A stretch of DNA of 64,000 nt. Origin: JANQOZ01 sp045106555. GTDB lineage: Bacteria > Pseudomonadota > Gammaproteobacteria > Xanthomonadales > SZUA-38. Both the position numbers and the translations under genes were made by a program. The notes below the pieces were generated by a model that was given only the letters and a program-made list of their open reading frames with translations, was not told where the DNA came from and did not search any database. Of the stretch, positions 8,041 to 15,741 are shown one piece after another. Within the stretch, counting starts at the first letter, position 1, and each line of letters begins with the position of its first letter. The stretch spans positions 1 through 64,000 of the forward strand of contig JBGCET010000005.1 of NCBI GenBank assembly GCA_045106555.1. Reading direction: 5' to 3'.

Positions 8041-9843
8041 ATGAAACGCGGGATTTTTTGCCTCTGCCTGGAGATTTTATTGGCGATTGGTGGGGCATCA
8101 GCCCAGACGTCGAATCCAGAAAGCAATAGCGTATCGCCTGGCACCTGGGAGGGACTTTGGGTGGCAGAGCGGTACTTTGGCGTCCAGCTTGATGGGCCGC
8201 TGACGCTGCAACTCACCCCCGACGGTTGGATTGCGCAGGTGCAGGGCGAACGAGCAGTCGCCAATCGGCAGGTTGCAGACGACGGTTCGGTGGATTGGTC
8301 ATTCAGCTTCTTTGATCTGGGCCGCTTTGAAGGCCGGCAATCGTCCAAGGAGCAGTCCATAACCGGCCATTGGATTCAACCGGCCGCAAACGTCTACTAC
8401 TACCCCTTTGCAACGCCGGTGACGCTAAAGCCCGTTGGTGCGAATACCTTTGACGGTATCCTTGATCCCATTCGCGAGAGTTATTCGCTGAGCATTCCGC
8501 TCATCGCCGAAGACCCGGACAATCCGGAAAACCCTCAGCGTTATCGCACCTATTTGCGTAATCCAGAGCGCAATACCGGCGTCTATTTTCGGATTGAGAC
8601 TGCGACTGTCACTGACGATGACATTAGATTCTCCAACAGCGCAGGTGAGGTCATCGGAACCGCTCAGATTATTGATCCCGGCGCGCGGTTCACCCTGGCC
8701 CACCGTGGCGTAATGTTTGAATTCACTCGCGCCACCCGGCAAACCGCCGACGGTTTCTATCCGCGTCGATCACAAAAGCCTGTTAAGCACCTGCTCAGGC
8801 CGCCGGAAACCGGCGATGGTTGGTTAACAGCCACCCCAAGCGAGTCAGGACTTGCAGCAGCACCGATCGTTACGCTATTGAACAAAGTGTCGGCGTTTGA
8901 ACCCAAGCAACTGCGCGAGCCCTACCTCCATAGCTTGTTGGTCGCCCATCGCGGAAAACTGGTGGTTGAAGAGTATTTCCACGGACACCATCGCGAGATG
9001 CCGCACGACTCCCGCTCTTCAGGAAAGACCGTGGTTTCTGCACTCCTTGGCATGGCAATTCATCAGGGCATTATCTCTGATGTGGATCAACCAGCCTATC
9101 GCTTTTACGGCGGCGTGGAGGCGTTTGCCAACCCAGACGAACGCAAAGAGCGGCTAACCCTTCGGCACTTGGTGACGATGACACCCGGCCTTGCCTGTAA
9201 TGATGACGACAACAACTCGCCGGGCAACGAGACCACCATGCAGGAGCAGAGCGCGCAACCCGACTGGTACCAATACGCGCTGGACCTGCCGATGCTCAAT
9301 GAGCCAGGAGAAGTGGGTTACTACTGCACGGCGGGTATCAACCTGGTTGGCGGTGCAATCTCCCACGCGGCGGGTTACAGCCTTGCGCGTTTTTTCCACG
9401 AGTCTTTCGCCGCGCCCCTCCAGCTTCCCTACTACCGGCTAAATCTTTCGCCGCGAGAACGAGCCTATATGGGCGGCGGAATTCAACTTCGTCCCAGAGA
9501 CTTCCTGAAGCTGGGCCAGCTATTTCTCAATGAGGGCGTATGGAATGGAACACGGTTGGTCTCGAGACGTTGGGTCAAAGAATCGGCTGCCGCTCACGCG
9601 TCATTATCGGCTGAGGATAACTATGGCTTCGGCTGGTGGCGTCAGACGTTTGATGTTGATGGTCAGACCATCAGCACCTACTCCGCCAGCGGTAACGGGG
9701 GCCAGATGCTGTTTGTAGTGCCGGAACTTGAGCTCACTGTGATGATCAACGCGGGCAACTACAGCGATGGACGAACACGGGGAGCCATGCGAGACCAAAT
9801 TCTAACTGAAGCCGTTTTTCCAGCCGCAATGGAGCAGAAATGA
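8041..9843 (+). CDS. secreted beta-lactamase-family serine hydrolase
   Basis: A 600-residue exported protein. A signal peptide (residues 1 to about 21, ending GGASA-Q) is followed by a beta-rich region of roughly 250 residues with no family I recognise, then a Pfam beta-lactamase (PF00144) domain. The catalytic SxxK motif is Ser326-Ser-Gly-Lys329. A YYCT motif (Tyr427/428) fits the Tyr position, and GNGGQMLFVVPE fits the C-terminal strand. Family members are esterases, DD-peptidases or beta-lactamases, and the motifs do not decide among them. ATG 8041 is supported by GGAGA 7 bases upstream. The stop overlaps the next gene by 4 bases (ATGA), implying coupled translation. Confidence 0.88.
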   Translation: MKRGIFCLCLEILLAIGGASAQTSNPESNSVSPGTWEGLWVAERYFGVQLDGPLTLQLTPDGWIAQVQGERAVANRQVADDGSVDWSFSFFDLGRFEGRQSSKEQSITGHWIQPAANVYYYPFATPVTLKPVGANTFDGILDPIRESYSLSIPLIAEDPDNPENPQRYRTYLRNPERNTGVYFRIETATVTDDDIRFSNSAGEVIGTAQIIDPGARFTLAHRGVMFEFTRATRQTADGFYPRRSQKPVKHLLRPPETGDGWLTATPSESGLAAAPIVTLLNKVSAFEPKQLREPYLHSLLVAHRGKLVVEEYFHGHHREMPHDSRSSGKTVVSALLGMAIHQGIISDVDQPAYRFYGGVEAFANPDERKERLTLRHLVTMTPGLACNDDDNNSPGNETTMQEQSAQPDWYQYALDLPMLNEPGEVGYYCTAGINLVGGAISHAAGYSLARFFHESFAAPLQLPYYRLNLSPRERAYMGGGIQLRPRDFLKLGQLFLNEGVWNGTRLVSRRWVKESAAAHASLSAEDNYGFGWWRQTFDVDGQTISTYSASGNGGQMLFVVPELELTVMINAGNYSDGRTRGAMRDQILTEAVFPAAMEQK

Positions 9844-10289
9844 TCAGCACAGCCAAAGCGTTTTTTCTAGTAGTGGGTCTAGTGGCTGTATCCACCAGGG
9901 TTCACGCTGAGGTGAGTATCGACACCGTGCATCGATTTCTGGACGCCCAAACTCAGGTGTATAACAACGGCTCAGCAGACAGTGTTGAACACTTTGTTGC
10001 GTTCATGGCTGATGACATTAAGGACTACCACTTTGCTTACGGCCGGGAGTTTTCGGGCAAAGACTTTTATCGCAAAAACATGCCAGTGAAAGCCGAAGCC
10101 TTGATGTCCTATGAGCGAAAAATTTCTCAGGTAACGGTAGGTACTGGCGTTGCGATTGCCACGTTTTTTGAAGTGACAAAAGAGCGAAAACGCGATGGAA
10201 AAATCAGTGACTATCAGGGAAGAACCATCATGGTGATAGAGTTCAATGCTGAGGGTTTGATCACCCAGCTTCGACGTTATCAAGATTAG
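9840..10289 (+). CDS. secreted NTF2/SnoaL-like protein
   Basis: A 149-residue protein with a clear signal peptide (residues 1-23, ending TRVHA). The rest has the alpha+beta pattern of the SnoaL/NTF2-like fold: an N-terminal helix VHRFLDAQTQVYNNGSADSV, then FMADDIKDYHFAYGREFSGKDFY and a final RTIMVIEF...ITQLRRYQD strand pair. Such folds are ligand pockets or small enzymes, so no reaction can be assigned. It starts inside the stop codon of the hydrolase gene (4-base ATGA overlap), which suggests the two secreted proteins are made together and may act on the same substrate. Confidence 0.75.
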   Translation: MISTAKAFFLVVGLVAVSTRVHAEVSIDTVHRFLDAQTQVYNNGSADSVEHFVAFMADDIKDYHFAYGREFSGKDFYRKNMPVKAEALMSYERKISQVTVGTGVAIATFFEVTKERKRDGKISDYQGRTIMVIEFNAEGLITQLRRYQD

Positions 10290-10334
10290 CGATGTAGGCG
10301 GTATGATTTAGTCGATCCTCTTGAGAATGCCCCG

Positions 10335-11117
10335 GTGAAATCCTCCACGTACCTTTATTCCAACAGCCAAACCCAGGCGGGGTCCCGTCTGCGGGGGCTG
10401 GAATCTATTGAAGACCAGGCAACTATCGCAGCCTTAGAGAGCCTTGGGGATCTCAAGGGGCTGAATTGTCTCGAGGTTGGCGCAGGCGCAGGATCAATTG
10501 CCAGCTAGCTTGCCCGTCAGGTTGGGCCTGACGGAAAGGTTATTGCCACAGATATTGATCCAGTTCATTTGGATTCCTCACGCTATACGGTATGGCAGCA
10601 CGACCTGGTGCAAGACGCTCTGCCGACCGACGCCTTCGATGTCATTCATGTTCGCCATCTGTTAATCCATCTAACCGATCCCTTGTCGGCGCTGAAAAAA
10701 ATCTACCGCAGTACGAAAACTGGCGGTACGGTGTTGGTTGAAGAATCGGATCTTCGCTCCTGGCAACCCGATGAGGCTAGCCCCCGGAAATTGCGGGAAC
10801 AATTTTCCGCGGGGATTACCGCGATCCTGGACCATTATCGTTCCAGACACATGGAGGTCCATCTTGGCGCGGATCTCGCTTCGCTGCTTGCTCAGGCAGG
10901 ATTCAAGGTTCGCAACGAGTCTCGACATGCTCGACGGGTACCCGGAGGCAGTGAGGAAGCCCGTTACCAAAGCCTCTCGGCGCAGCAGCTGATGCAATCG
11001 GGTCAGCAACATTCCCTGGACATTGCTGCCGTTGAGAACCTCGTAAAATGCCTGTTGGACCCTGGATTTTCCTATCAGTCTCGAACCACTGTCGCGGTTG
11101 CTGGAACAAAGCCATAA
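10335..11117 (+). pseudogene. SAM-dependent methyltransferase, interrupted by one amber codon
   Basis: From GTG 10335 the frame gives a methyltransferase start with glycine-rich SAM motif I (LEVGAGAGSIAS). It hits TAG at 10506-10508 (codon 58), then continues in the same frame with LARQVGPDGKVIATDIDP and FDVIHVRHLLIHLTDPLSAL to the stop at 11115-11117. Related enzymes usually have Trp at the stop position (SIA-x-W-LA), so a single TGG to TAG change explains it. Total length would be about 260 residues, normal for the family. Everything else is intact, so decay is recent, or the stop is a sequencing error or is suppressed. The substrate of the intact enzyme is unknown. Confidence 0.85.
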
Positions 11118-11196
11118 GCCCGCTGCCTACTCTTCGGCATCACTAAAATCCGCCAGGCGCATTCAGCCCCTCCCCTTAAGACTTCGCAAGGACCAT

Positions 11197-11238
11197 TTGC
11201 ATTTCTCCCATCTTTGATCTAATTTAACCAAATGGTTA
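11197..11238 (+). promoter_or_regulatory. promoter and palindromic operator for leaderless arsR-type gene
   Basis: TTGCAT (11197-11202), a 17-base spacer and TAATTT (11220-11225) form a good sigma70 promoter. The expected transcription start falls at about 11232, exactly the ATG of the ArsR-family gene, so the mRNA would be leaderless. No Shine-Dalgarno is present. A perfect inverted repeat TAACCA-AA-TGGTTA (11225-11238) straddles the start and overlaps the -10, which is well placed for autorepression by the encoded regulator. Confidence 0.55.
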
Positions 11239-11624
11239 CACAGGTTTCTAAGAGCCGAATTTTCTCGGCGATTGCTGATCCCACTCGACGCGCCATCCTT
11301 GACGTTATGCGCCAGGGAGAAATCAACGCCGGCGACCTGGCCAGGCACTTTCCCGTAAGCCGCCCTGCAATCGCCCGCCACGTAAAAGTCCTTCGTGGCG
11401 CAGGATTGGTCCGCCAACGCACCGATGCACAGCGACGTTTTTATTCGTTAAACGCTGCCAACCTCGGAGAAGTTGACCAATGGCTGGCCCCGTTTAGGCT
11501 GTTCTGGTCCGCCAGAATGATGGACATCAAAACCCTTGCGGAAAACCCGCAAACCGATCTAGCCAAAGAAACCCAGGATTCATCCGCCGCCAACAAGAAG
11601 GGCAAAACCCATGACGACCAATAA
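11232..11624 (+). CDS. ArsR-family winged-helix regulator
   Basis: A 130-residue regulator of the ArsR/SmtB winged-helix superfamily. The block IADPTRRAILDVM (residues 14-26) opens the domain. The recognition helix region is GDLARHFPVSRPAIARHVKVL, and the wing is VRQRTDAQRRFYSLN. There are no cysteine or histidine metal sites of classic ArsR. This fits the subgroup that is encoded with SRPBCC (AHSA1-like) proteins. The charged C-terminal tail is low complexity. It overlaps the following SRPBCC gene by 14 bases, a pairing common in this subgroup. A promoter and palindrome over the start codon suggest autoregulation. The effector is unknown. Confidence 0.9.
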   Translation: MVTQVSKSRIFSAIADPTRRAILDVMRQGEINAGDLARHFPVSRPAIARHVKVLRGAGLVRQRTDAQRRFYSLNAANLGEVDQWLAPFRLFWSARMMDIKTLAENPQTDLAKETQDSSAANKKGKTHDDQ

Positions 11625-12513
11625 CGATCAATACACCTACGAATACACGCTGCCCGTACCCCTACCTGGCACACGCGAGGAAATGTTTCACGCCATGACC
11701 GATCCGCAGGCACTGGCTGCGTGGTTTGCTGAGCAGTTGGTGGTCGAACTGAAGGTTGGAGGAGACTTTCGATTTTGGGGTAAACACACCTTCGATACTC
11801 CCGATAAAAGCGCGGCCAATCAGCAGATCACCACCATTGAGGCACCCGATCGTTTTGGCTTCAGCTGGCACCTTATGGATCGCGATACCCAGGTCACCTG
11901 GAAGCTGGTGGAAGAACAGGCGGAGGAAGAAACCGTGACCAAGATTGCGGTGACCCACGTGTTTGATTCGCTGCCCGCAGGCGCTCGCGCAGAGGCGATG
12001 ATCGACGATTTGTGGCGGATTCATACTGGCAACCTGCTGGCCTTTCTCAGCGGACAGTCCGACCCTTTTCGGCCGGACTTTTCCGACCCCAATCCAATCA
12101 TTACTTGCGAGCAAATTATTGAAGCGTCTGTCGAGCGTGTATTTGCTGTGCTCACTGAGCCGGAATATATTAAGCAATGGTTTCCGGCACCGGCTCCGGT
12201 GGTGGATCCTCGTGTTGGCGGAGACTATGGCTTTGGCTTCAGTTTCGAAAAGGATGGCGAAACGGTGACCGCCCCACCGATGAAAATTCTCGCCTTTGAA
12301 CCCAACGCCAAACTCTCTATAACTTGGCCGGACTGGCGCTCGGATCCAACGGTACCTGACCAAACGGTCACCTGGACACTGGAAGATCTCGGCGGCAAAA
12401 CCCGATTAACTCTGCAACACAGCGGATTTACCCGGCCCACCGACGTGTCAGACTACCCGTTCGGATGGCAACATTTTCTGGGTCAAATTATTGCCGTGGC
12501 GACCGCGGAATAA
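11611..12513 (+). CDS. double SRPBCC (AHSA1-like) domain protein
   Basis: A 300-residue protein made of two START/Bet v1-like AHSA1 domains. The first runs about residues 9-145, opening with YEYTLPVPLPGTREEMF and continuing DPQALAAWFAEQ. The second runs about 168-300, opening with CEQIIEASVERVFAVL and TEPEYIKQWFPAP. Both carry the typical glycine-rich GGDF/GGDYGFGF turn. Family members bind hydrophobic ligands or remodel proteins. Most partners of ArsR regulators have one domain, so the fused pair is less usual. The gene begins inside arsR and ends 22 bases before the convergent deacetylase gene. No enzymatic activity can be inferred. Confidence 0.87.
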   Translation: MTTNNDQYTYEYTLPVPLPGTREEMFHAMTDPQALAAWFAEQLVVELKVGGDFRFWGKHTFDTPDKSAANQQITTIEAPDRFGFSWHLMDRDTQVTWKLVEEQAEEETVTKIAVTHVFDSLPAGARAEAMIDDLWRIHTGNLLAFLSGQSDPFRPDFSDPNPIITCEQIIEASVERVFAVLTEPEYIKQWFPAPAPVVDPRVGGDYGFGFSFEKDGETVTAPPMKILAFEPNAKLSITWPDWRSDPTVPDQTVTWTLEDLGGKTRLTLQHSGFTRPTDVSDYPFGWQHFLGQIIAVATAE

Positions 12514-12535
12514 CGCTGCCCAAAATCAGCCAGCG

Positions 12536-14338
12536 CTAAGCAGGGTCAGCCAGGCTCTGCTGTTTCAGAGGCTTCAATACGTCGGCACTGACCCAGTAGA
12601 TGTCCTGGTTGCTGGTATAAAACAAATAGCGGCCGTCTTTGGTCACAAACGGGCAGAGCTCGTGGCCTGAGGTATTGATGGCGTCGCCCATGTTCACGCT
12701 TCTGCCCCAGCGACCGTCTTCTCTTTTAAAAGAGACATACAAGTCGCCTCGACCCAGACTGGATCGGCGCATACTGCCGTAGATGACGTAACTACCATCC
12801 GCGGCAATAAAGGGATCCGCATCGTAGGCCCCAGTATTCACCGGAGACGGTAAGCGAGTTAATGCCCTAGGCGCGCGTTGCTCAATACCGGTGGCGGTGT
12901 AGATATCCAGGTTACCCCGGCTTTTGGCTTCTCTATCGGTGGCAAACGCCATCACGCCGTTGGCGGTGAATGAAATATAGTATTCGTTGGACGGGGTGTT
13001 GATCGGGTCGCCAAGCCATACCGGGGCCGACCATCCACTGGCCAGGCGCTGTATAAATCCGATGTCCATCGTTTCGCTGGGCGTGTCGCCCGTGCTGGGT
13101 TGATTGGAGATGAAATACAAGCGGGATTCATCGGGGGATAAGAAGGGATCGCCAAAGGTAAATGTTGGATGAGTCACCAACGCTTTGGGTCGAGTCCACT
13201 TTTCACCATCAAACTCGGCGCTGCGAATTTCAGCTCTGTCCTTAAGCTGAACGCCAAAAAAGATAGTCCGGCCATCAGCGGAAAACGTGGACCCATATTC
13301 ATACTGGTCCGATAGTGAAATTTCACCTGGCGCAAACTTCACGGGCGTGAGCCCCGGTGGCTGCTGTCCCAGGTAGGCGCCCGCCATCGGCTCCAGCATT
13401 TGTCGCCGCACCATTTCGGCCCGCAGCTTCGCTTCGTCTTCTAACGGATGAATCATGTGACGGGCCGTTTCGCCGCCATCATGAGCTAGCGCGGCAACCC
13501 GACCCTGACCTAGAAATAATGTTTCAGGCAGTCGTGCGGCAATAGGGTCTTTGTATGCATCTTCTGTTGAAATGATCGTCCAGCCAGCCTCCCTAAGCGC
13601 CGTCACCAGATCGCCGACAAACAGCGCGGCCAAATCGTTTTCATGCAGCAAAAGCACATGCCGGGGCGACCTGCCGAGGGTATCTACGGCGATAGCATCG
13701 TAAAACTCCACCGCGCCGACCAACACGTCCACGTAGAGCTGACGCCAAGCATCACGATCGAACGGGATTCCGGCCGCCTGTTGCTGTTTCATTAACGCCT
13801 GCAGATACCAGTCGTAGTTATCCACGGTAACGTAGCCGTTACTTAACCCCAGCTTTTTCAACCCCCTTCGCAATGCGTCGCGACGTTCTTTCGGCCGGCC
13901 TTCGTGAAGGAAGGGAAACCGAACAAACGGCGAAAACCCAGCCATCTGGGAGAGCTGCTCGTGAGCGACCTGGGTGTCTTGCAGAAATTCTGCTGGGTCC
14001 AGCGAGTTGGCGGAACGATGGCTGTGAGTATGATTGGCGATGAAATGGCCGGCTTTTGCGTAGGCGCTTAGCCTGTCTAGCCCAATTTTATGTTTGGCGC
14101 TGCCTGGCTCACCGAATTTGTTGGTGTTGGCAAAAAACATCGCGCCGGGAACCTTCGCATCGGCCAGGGTTTGGATCAGCTCTTGGGTTCGTTTTGCACC
14201 GCTGAACATCGGTCCATCACCACGCGGCGCATCGTCAAAGGTAATGGCAATTTGTCGCTCGCTGGCAAATGCCAACAGAGGCAACACTGACAGGAAAAGC
14301 GCGCCAGCAAGCTGGCACAGAAAAATCCGTATGGACAT
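12536..14338 (-). CDS. secreted polysaccharide deacetylase fused to PD40 beta-propeller
   Basis: A 600-residue exported protein. A signal peptide (residues 1-26, ending LAFAS) leads into a NodB-type deacetylase domain with the metal-site motifs TFDD (33-36) and HTHSH (His103 and His107). ENDLAALF near residue 230 sits at the domain end. After a linker, residues about 330-590 hold WD40-like PD40/TolB repeats such as STFSADGRTIFFG, PFLSPDESRLYFIS and PFVTKDGRYLFYTS. The hydrolase would remove acyl groups from a sugar polymer in the periplasm or outside, with the propeller as binder. This domain fusion is unusual. The start at ATG 14338 fits the signal peptide. Confidence 0.85.
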   Translation of the reverse strand: MSIRIFLCQLAGALFLSVLPLLAFASERQIAITFDDAPRGDGPMFSGAKRTQELIQTLADAKVPGAMFFANTNKFGEPGSAKHKIGLDRLSAYAKAGHFIANHTHSHRSANSLDPAEFLQDTQVAHEQLSQMAGFSPFVRFPFLHEGRPKERRDALRRGLKKLGLSNGYVTVDNYDWYLQALMKQQQAAGIPFDRDAWRQLYVDVLVGAVEFYDAIAVDTLGRSPRHVLLLHENDLAALFVGDLVTALREAGWTIISTEDAYKDPIAARLPETLFLGQGRVAALAHDGGETARHMIHPLEDEAKLRAEMVRRQMLEPMAGAYLGQQPPGLTPVKFAPGEISLSDQYEYGSTFSADGRTIFFGVQLKDRAEIRSAEFDGEKWTRPKALVTHPTFTFGDPFLSPDESRLYFISNQPSTGDTPSETMDIGFIQRLASGWSAPVWLGDPINTPSNEYYISFTANGVMAFATDREAKSRGNLDIYTATGIEQRAPRALTRLPSPVNTGAYDADPFIAADGSYVIYGSMRRSSLGRGDLYVSFKREDGRWGRSVNMGDAINTSGHELCPFVTKDGRYLFYTSNQDIYWVSADVLKPLKQQSLADPA

Positions 14339-14441
14339 ACAAAAGCTCCCCCTGAAAAGCGAGTTAACTTAGCAGAGGAATGTGTTTATCCCGTTAAATC
14401 ACGTTCTTCATGAATCGGCATCGTCAAGCGCGCGAATCCGT

Positions 14442-15071
14442 TCAACGCGCCGCGCTTTGCCTAAACATCACCCAGCCTATGACGGCCGCCCAGATAACCT
14501 GAGTACTGTACACGGCCATGGCGGTTCTGACCTCCATTTCTCCACCGCTGAAAAACAGCACTATCAGGGGTGCAAGACCCGCAAGGAATCCCAAGCCAGC
14601 AATCCAAAACCACCGACGTTTCGCCAGATCGACCGACCAAAGTACATAGGCCAAACCCGTACCTACCACCGCGATGGCTGCCAGTGCCTGGTTGGTATCC
14701 CAGGTCAGATCAAAAATGTCATGACTGATCACATCTTCGCCCCGCGCCGCCAGCGCAGGGGCCACAAAGCCATTGATGACCGCTGCCAGTGAATTGAAGA
14801 TTGCGCTGGCGATGTAACTCAACAATCCCAGCAACACCGGCAGTCGGTGCACGCCCAGGGCAAGGGCAAAATGAGACAATCCGCTGGTGAGCAACAACAG
14901 CATCACCAACATTACGCCATGAACCATCCCGGCTATGCCTTCCAACTCAGTCATACTGGTTGGGTGATGAGCCATAAAGAACACCGTGCCCGCCGCACCT
15001 GCCAAAAGAACAATGCCAAATGGACGACGGAAAACGGGAGATTCTGGATGGGATTGAGTTGGGTCGGTCAT
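14442..15071 (-). CDS. conserved membrane protein of unknown function
   Basis: A 209-residue protein with about six hydrophobic helices and a short cytoplasmic N-terminal tail. Motifs visible are FFMAHHPTS after helix 1 and GMVHGVMLVMLLLL in helix 2, with several histidines near the membrane. I do not recognise the family. ATG 15071 has GAGGA 7 bases upstream. It is divergently oriented from the TetR-type regulator at 15199, and a symmetric set of TGTCC/GGACA half-sites lies between them, so it is the likely regulatory target. Function may relate to whatever ligand the regulator senses. Confidence 0.75.
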   Translation of the reverse strand: MTDPTQSHPESPVFRRPFGIVLLAGAAGTVFFMAHHPTSMTELEGIAGMVHGVMLVMLLLLTSGLSHFALALGVHRLPVLLGLLSYIASAIFNSLAAVINGFVAPALAARGEDVISHDIFDLTWDTNQALAAIAVVGTGLAYVLWSVDLAKRRWFWIAGLGFLAGLAPLIVLFFSGGEMEVRTAMAVYSTQVIWAAVIGWVMFRQSAAR

Positions 15072-15136
15072 GGGGTCCTCGTTATACTGATGAGCTGATG
15101 TCAGTGATTGTCGCCAATAGCTCGATCAACGCCTAC

Positions 15137-15186
15137 GGACACTTGGGGCAATTTGTCCGGTTCTGGACACAGTCACCTGATTGTCC
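15137..15186. promoter_or_regulatory. symmetric four-half-site operator array
   Basis: GGACA (15137-15141), TGTCC (15154-15158), GGACA (15165-15169) and TGTCC (15182-15186) are arranged with gaps of 12, 6 and 12 bases, so the whole array is one palindrome. It sits in the divergent gap between the membrane protein gene (start 15071) and the TetR-type gene. The central TGTCC-N6-GGACA is a plausible TetR dimer site and the outer half-sites suggest cooperative binding. The last site precedes the chosen TTG start of the regulator by 12 bases. Confidence 0.55.
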
Positions 15187-15198
15187 GGTGACCTTACA

Positions 15199-15732
15199 TT
15201 GACCCGAGCCAGCCAACAGCCGACGGACCGCCGTCAGAACCGTTCCCGTCTGGCAATTATTGAGGCCTTTAACGCGCTGGTTCGTGAGAATCGACTGGAG
15301 AACATTCGAGTGCCGGACATCACCGCCCGGGCCAACGTCGGTCGCTCAACGTTCTACGAGCATTTCGCTAATGTCACCGACGTTTATCTGACAGCGTTTG
15401 CCCGTCCACTGTCTATTCTTGCCGACTCTCTAACCGGCCAGGACAATCACGCTGAGCTTGTTTGGCTGCTGGATCACCTGTGGGAAAATCGGCACCAGGC
15501 ACGCAGTGCGTTTAGCGGCAGAGGGCGAGAGCAGCTGTCTAAGTTACTACTGACGTTAATGAATGAACGGGCGCCGCTCGCTGACGATGATCAGTCCTTG
15601 ATGCGGCAACTAGCACGCATTGACCTGTGTGAAGGCACGATGGGATTGCTGCGTGCCTGGCTCATCAATGATGTCACTGCGCCGCTCGCGCAAGTGGCGG
15701 ACACCATAATGACCCGAGCAGCAAAGCCTTAA
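15199..15732 (+). CDS. TetR/AcrR-family transcriptional regulator
   Basis: A 177-residue repressor-type protein. The N-terminal helix-turn-helix is typical of TetR: IRVPDITARANVGRSTFYEHF (about residues 35-55), preceded by NRSRLAIIEAFNALV. The C-terminal ligand-binding region is unrecognised, as usual in this family. The frame allows TTG at 15181 or TTG at 15199. I choose 15199 because GGTGA lies 6 bases upstream, whereas the earlier codon falls within an operator half-site and lacks a ribosome binding site. It is divergent from the membrane protein at 14442-15071 and probably controls it and itself. The gene ends 9 bases from the convergent giant-protein operon. Confidence 0.87.
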   Translation: MTRASQQPTDRRQNRSRLAIIEAFNALVRENRLENIRVPDITARANVGRSTFYEHFANVTDVYLTAFARPLSILADSLTGQDNHAELVWLLDHLWENRHQARSAFSGRGREQLSKLLLTLMNERAPLADDDQSLMRQLARIDLCEGTMGLLRAWLINDVTAPLAQVADTIMTRAAKP

Positions 15733-15741
15733 TAAACCAGG

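Noticed and set aside
11662..12363. 233-residue minus-strand open frame opposite the double SRPBCC gene
   Set aside because: No domain visible; the plus strand has both AHSA1 domains and a coupled start.
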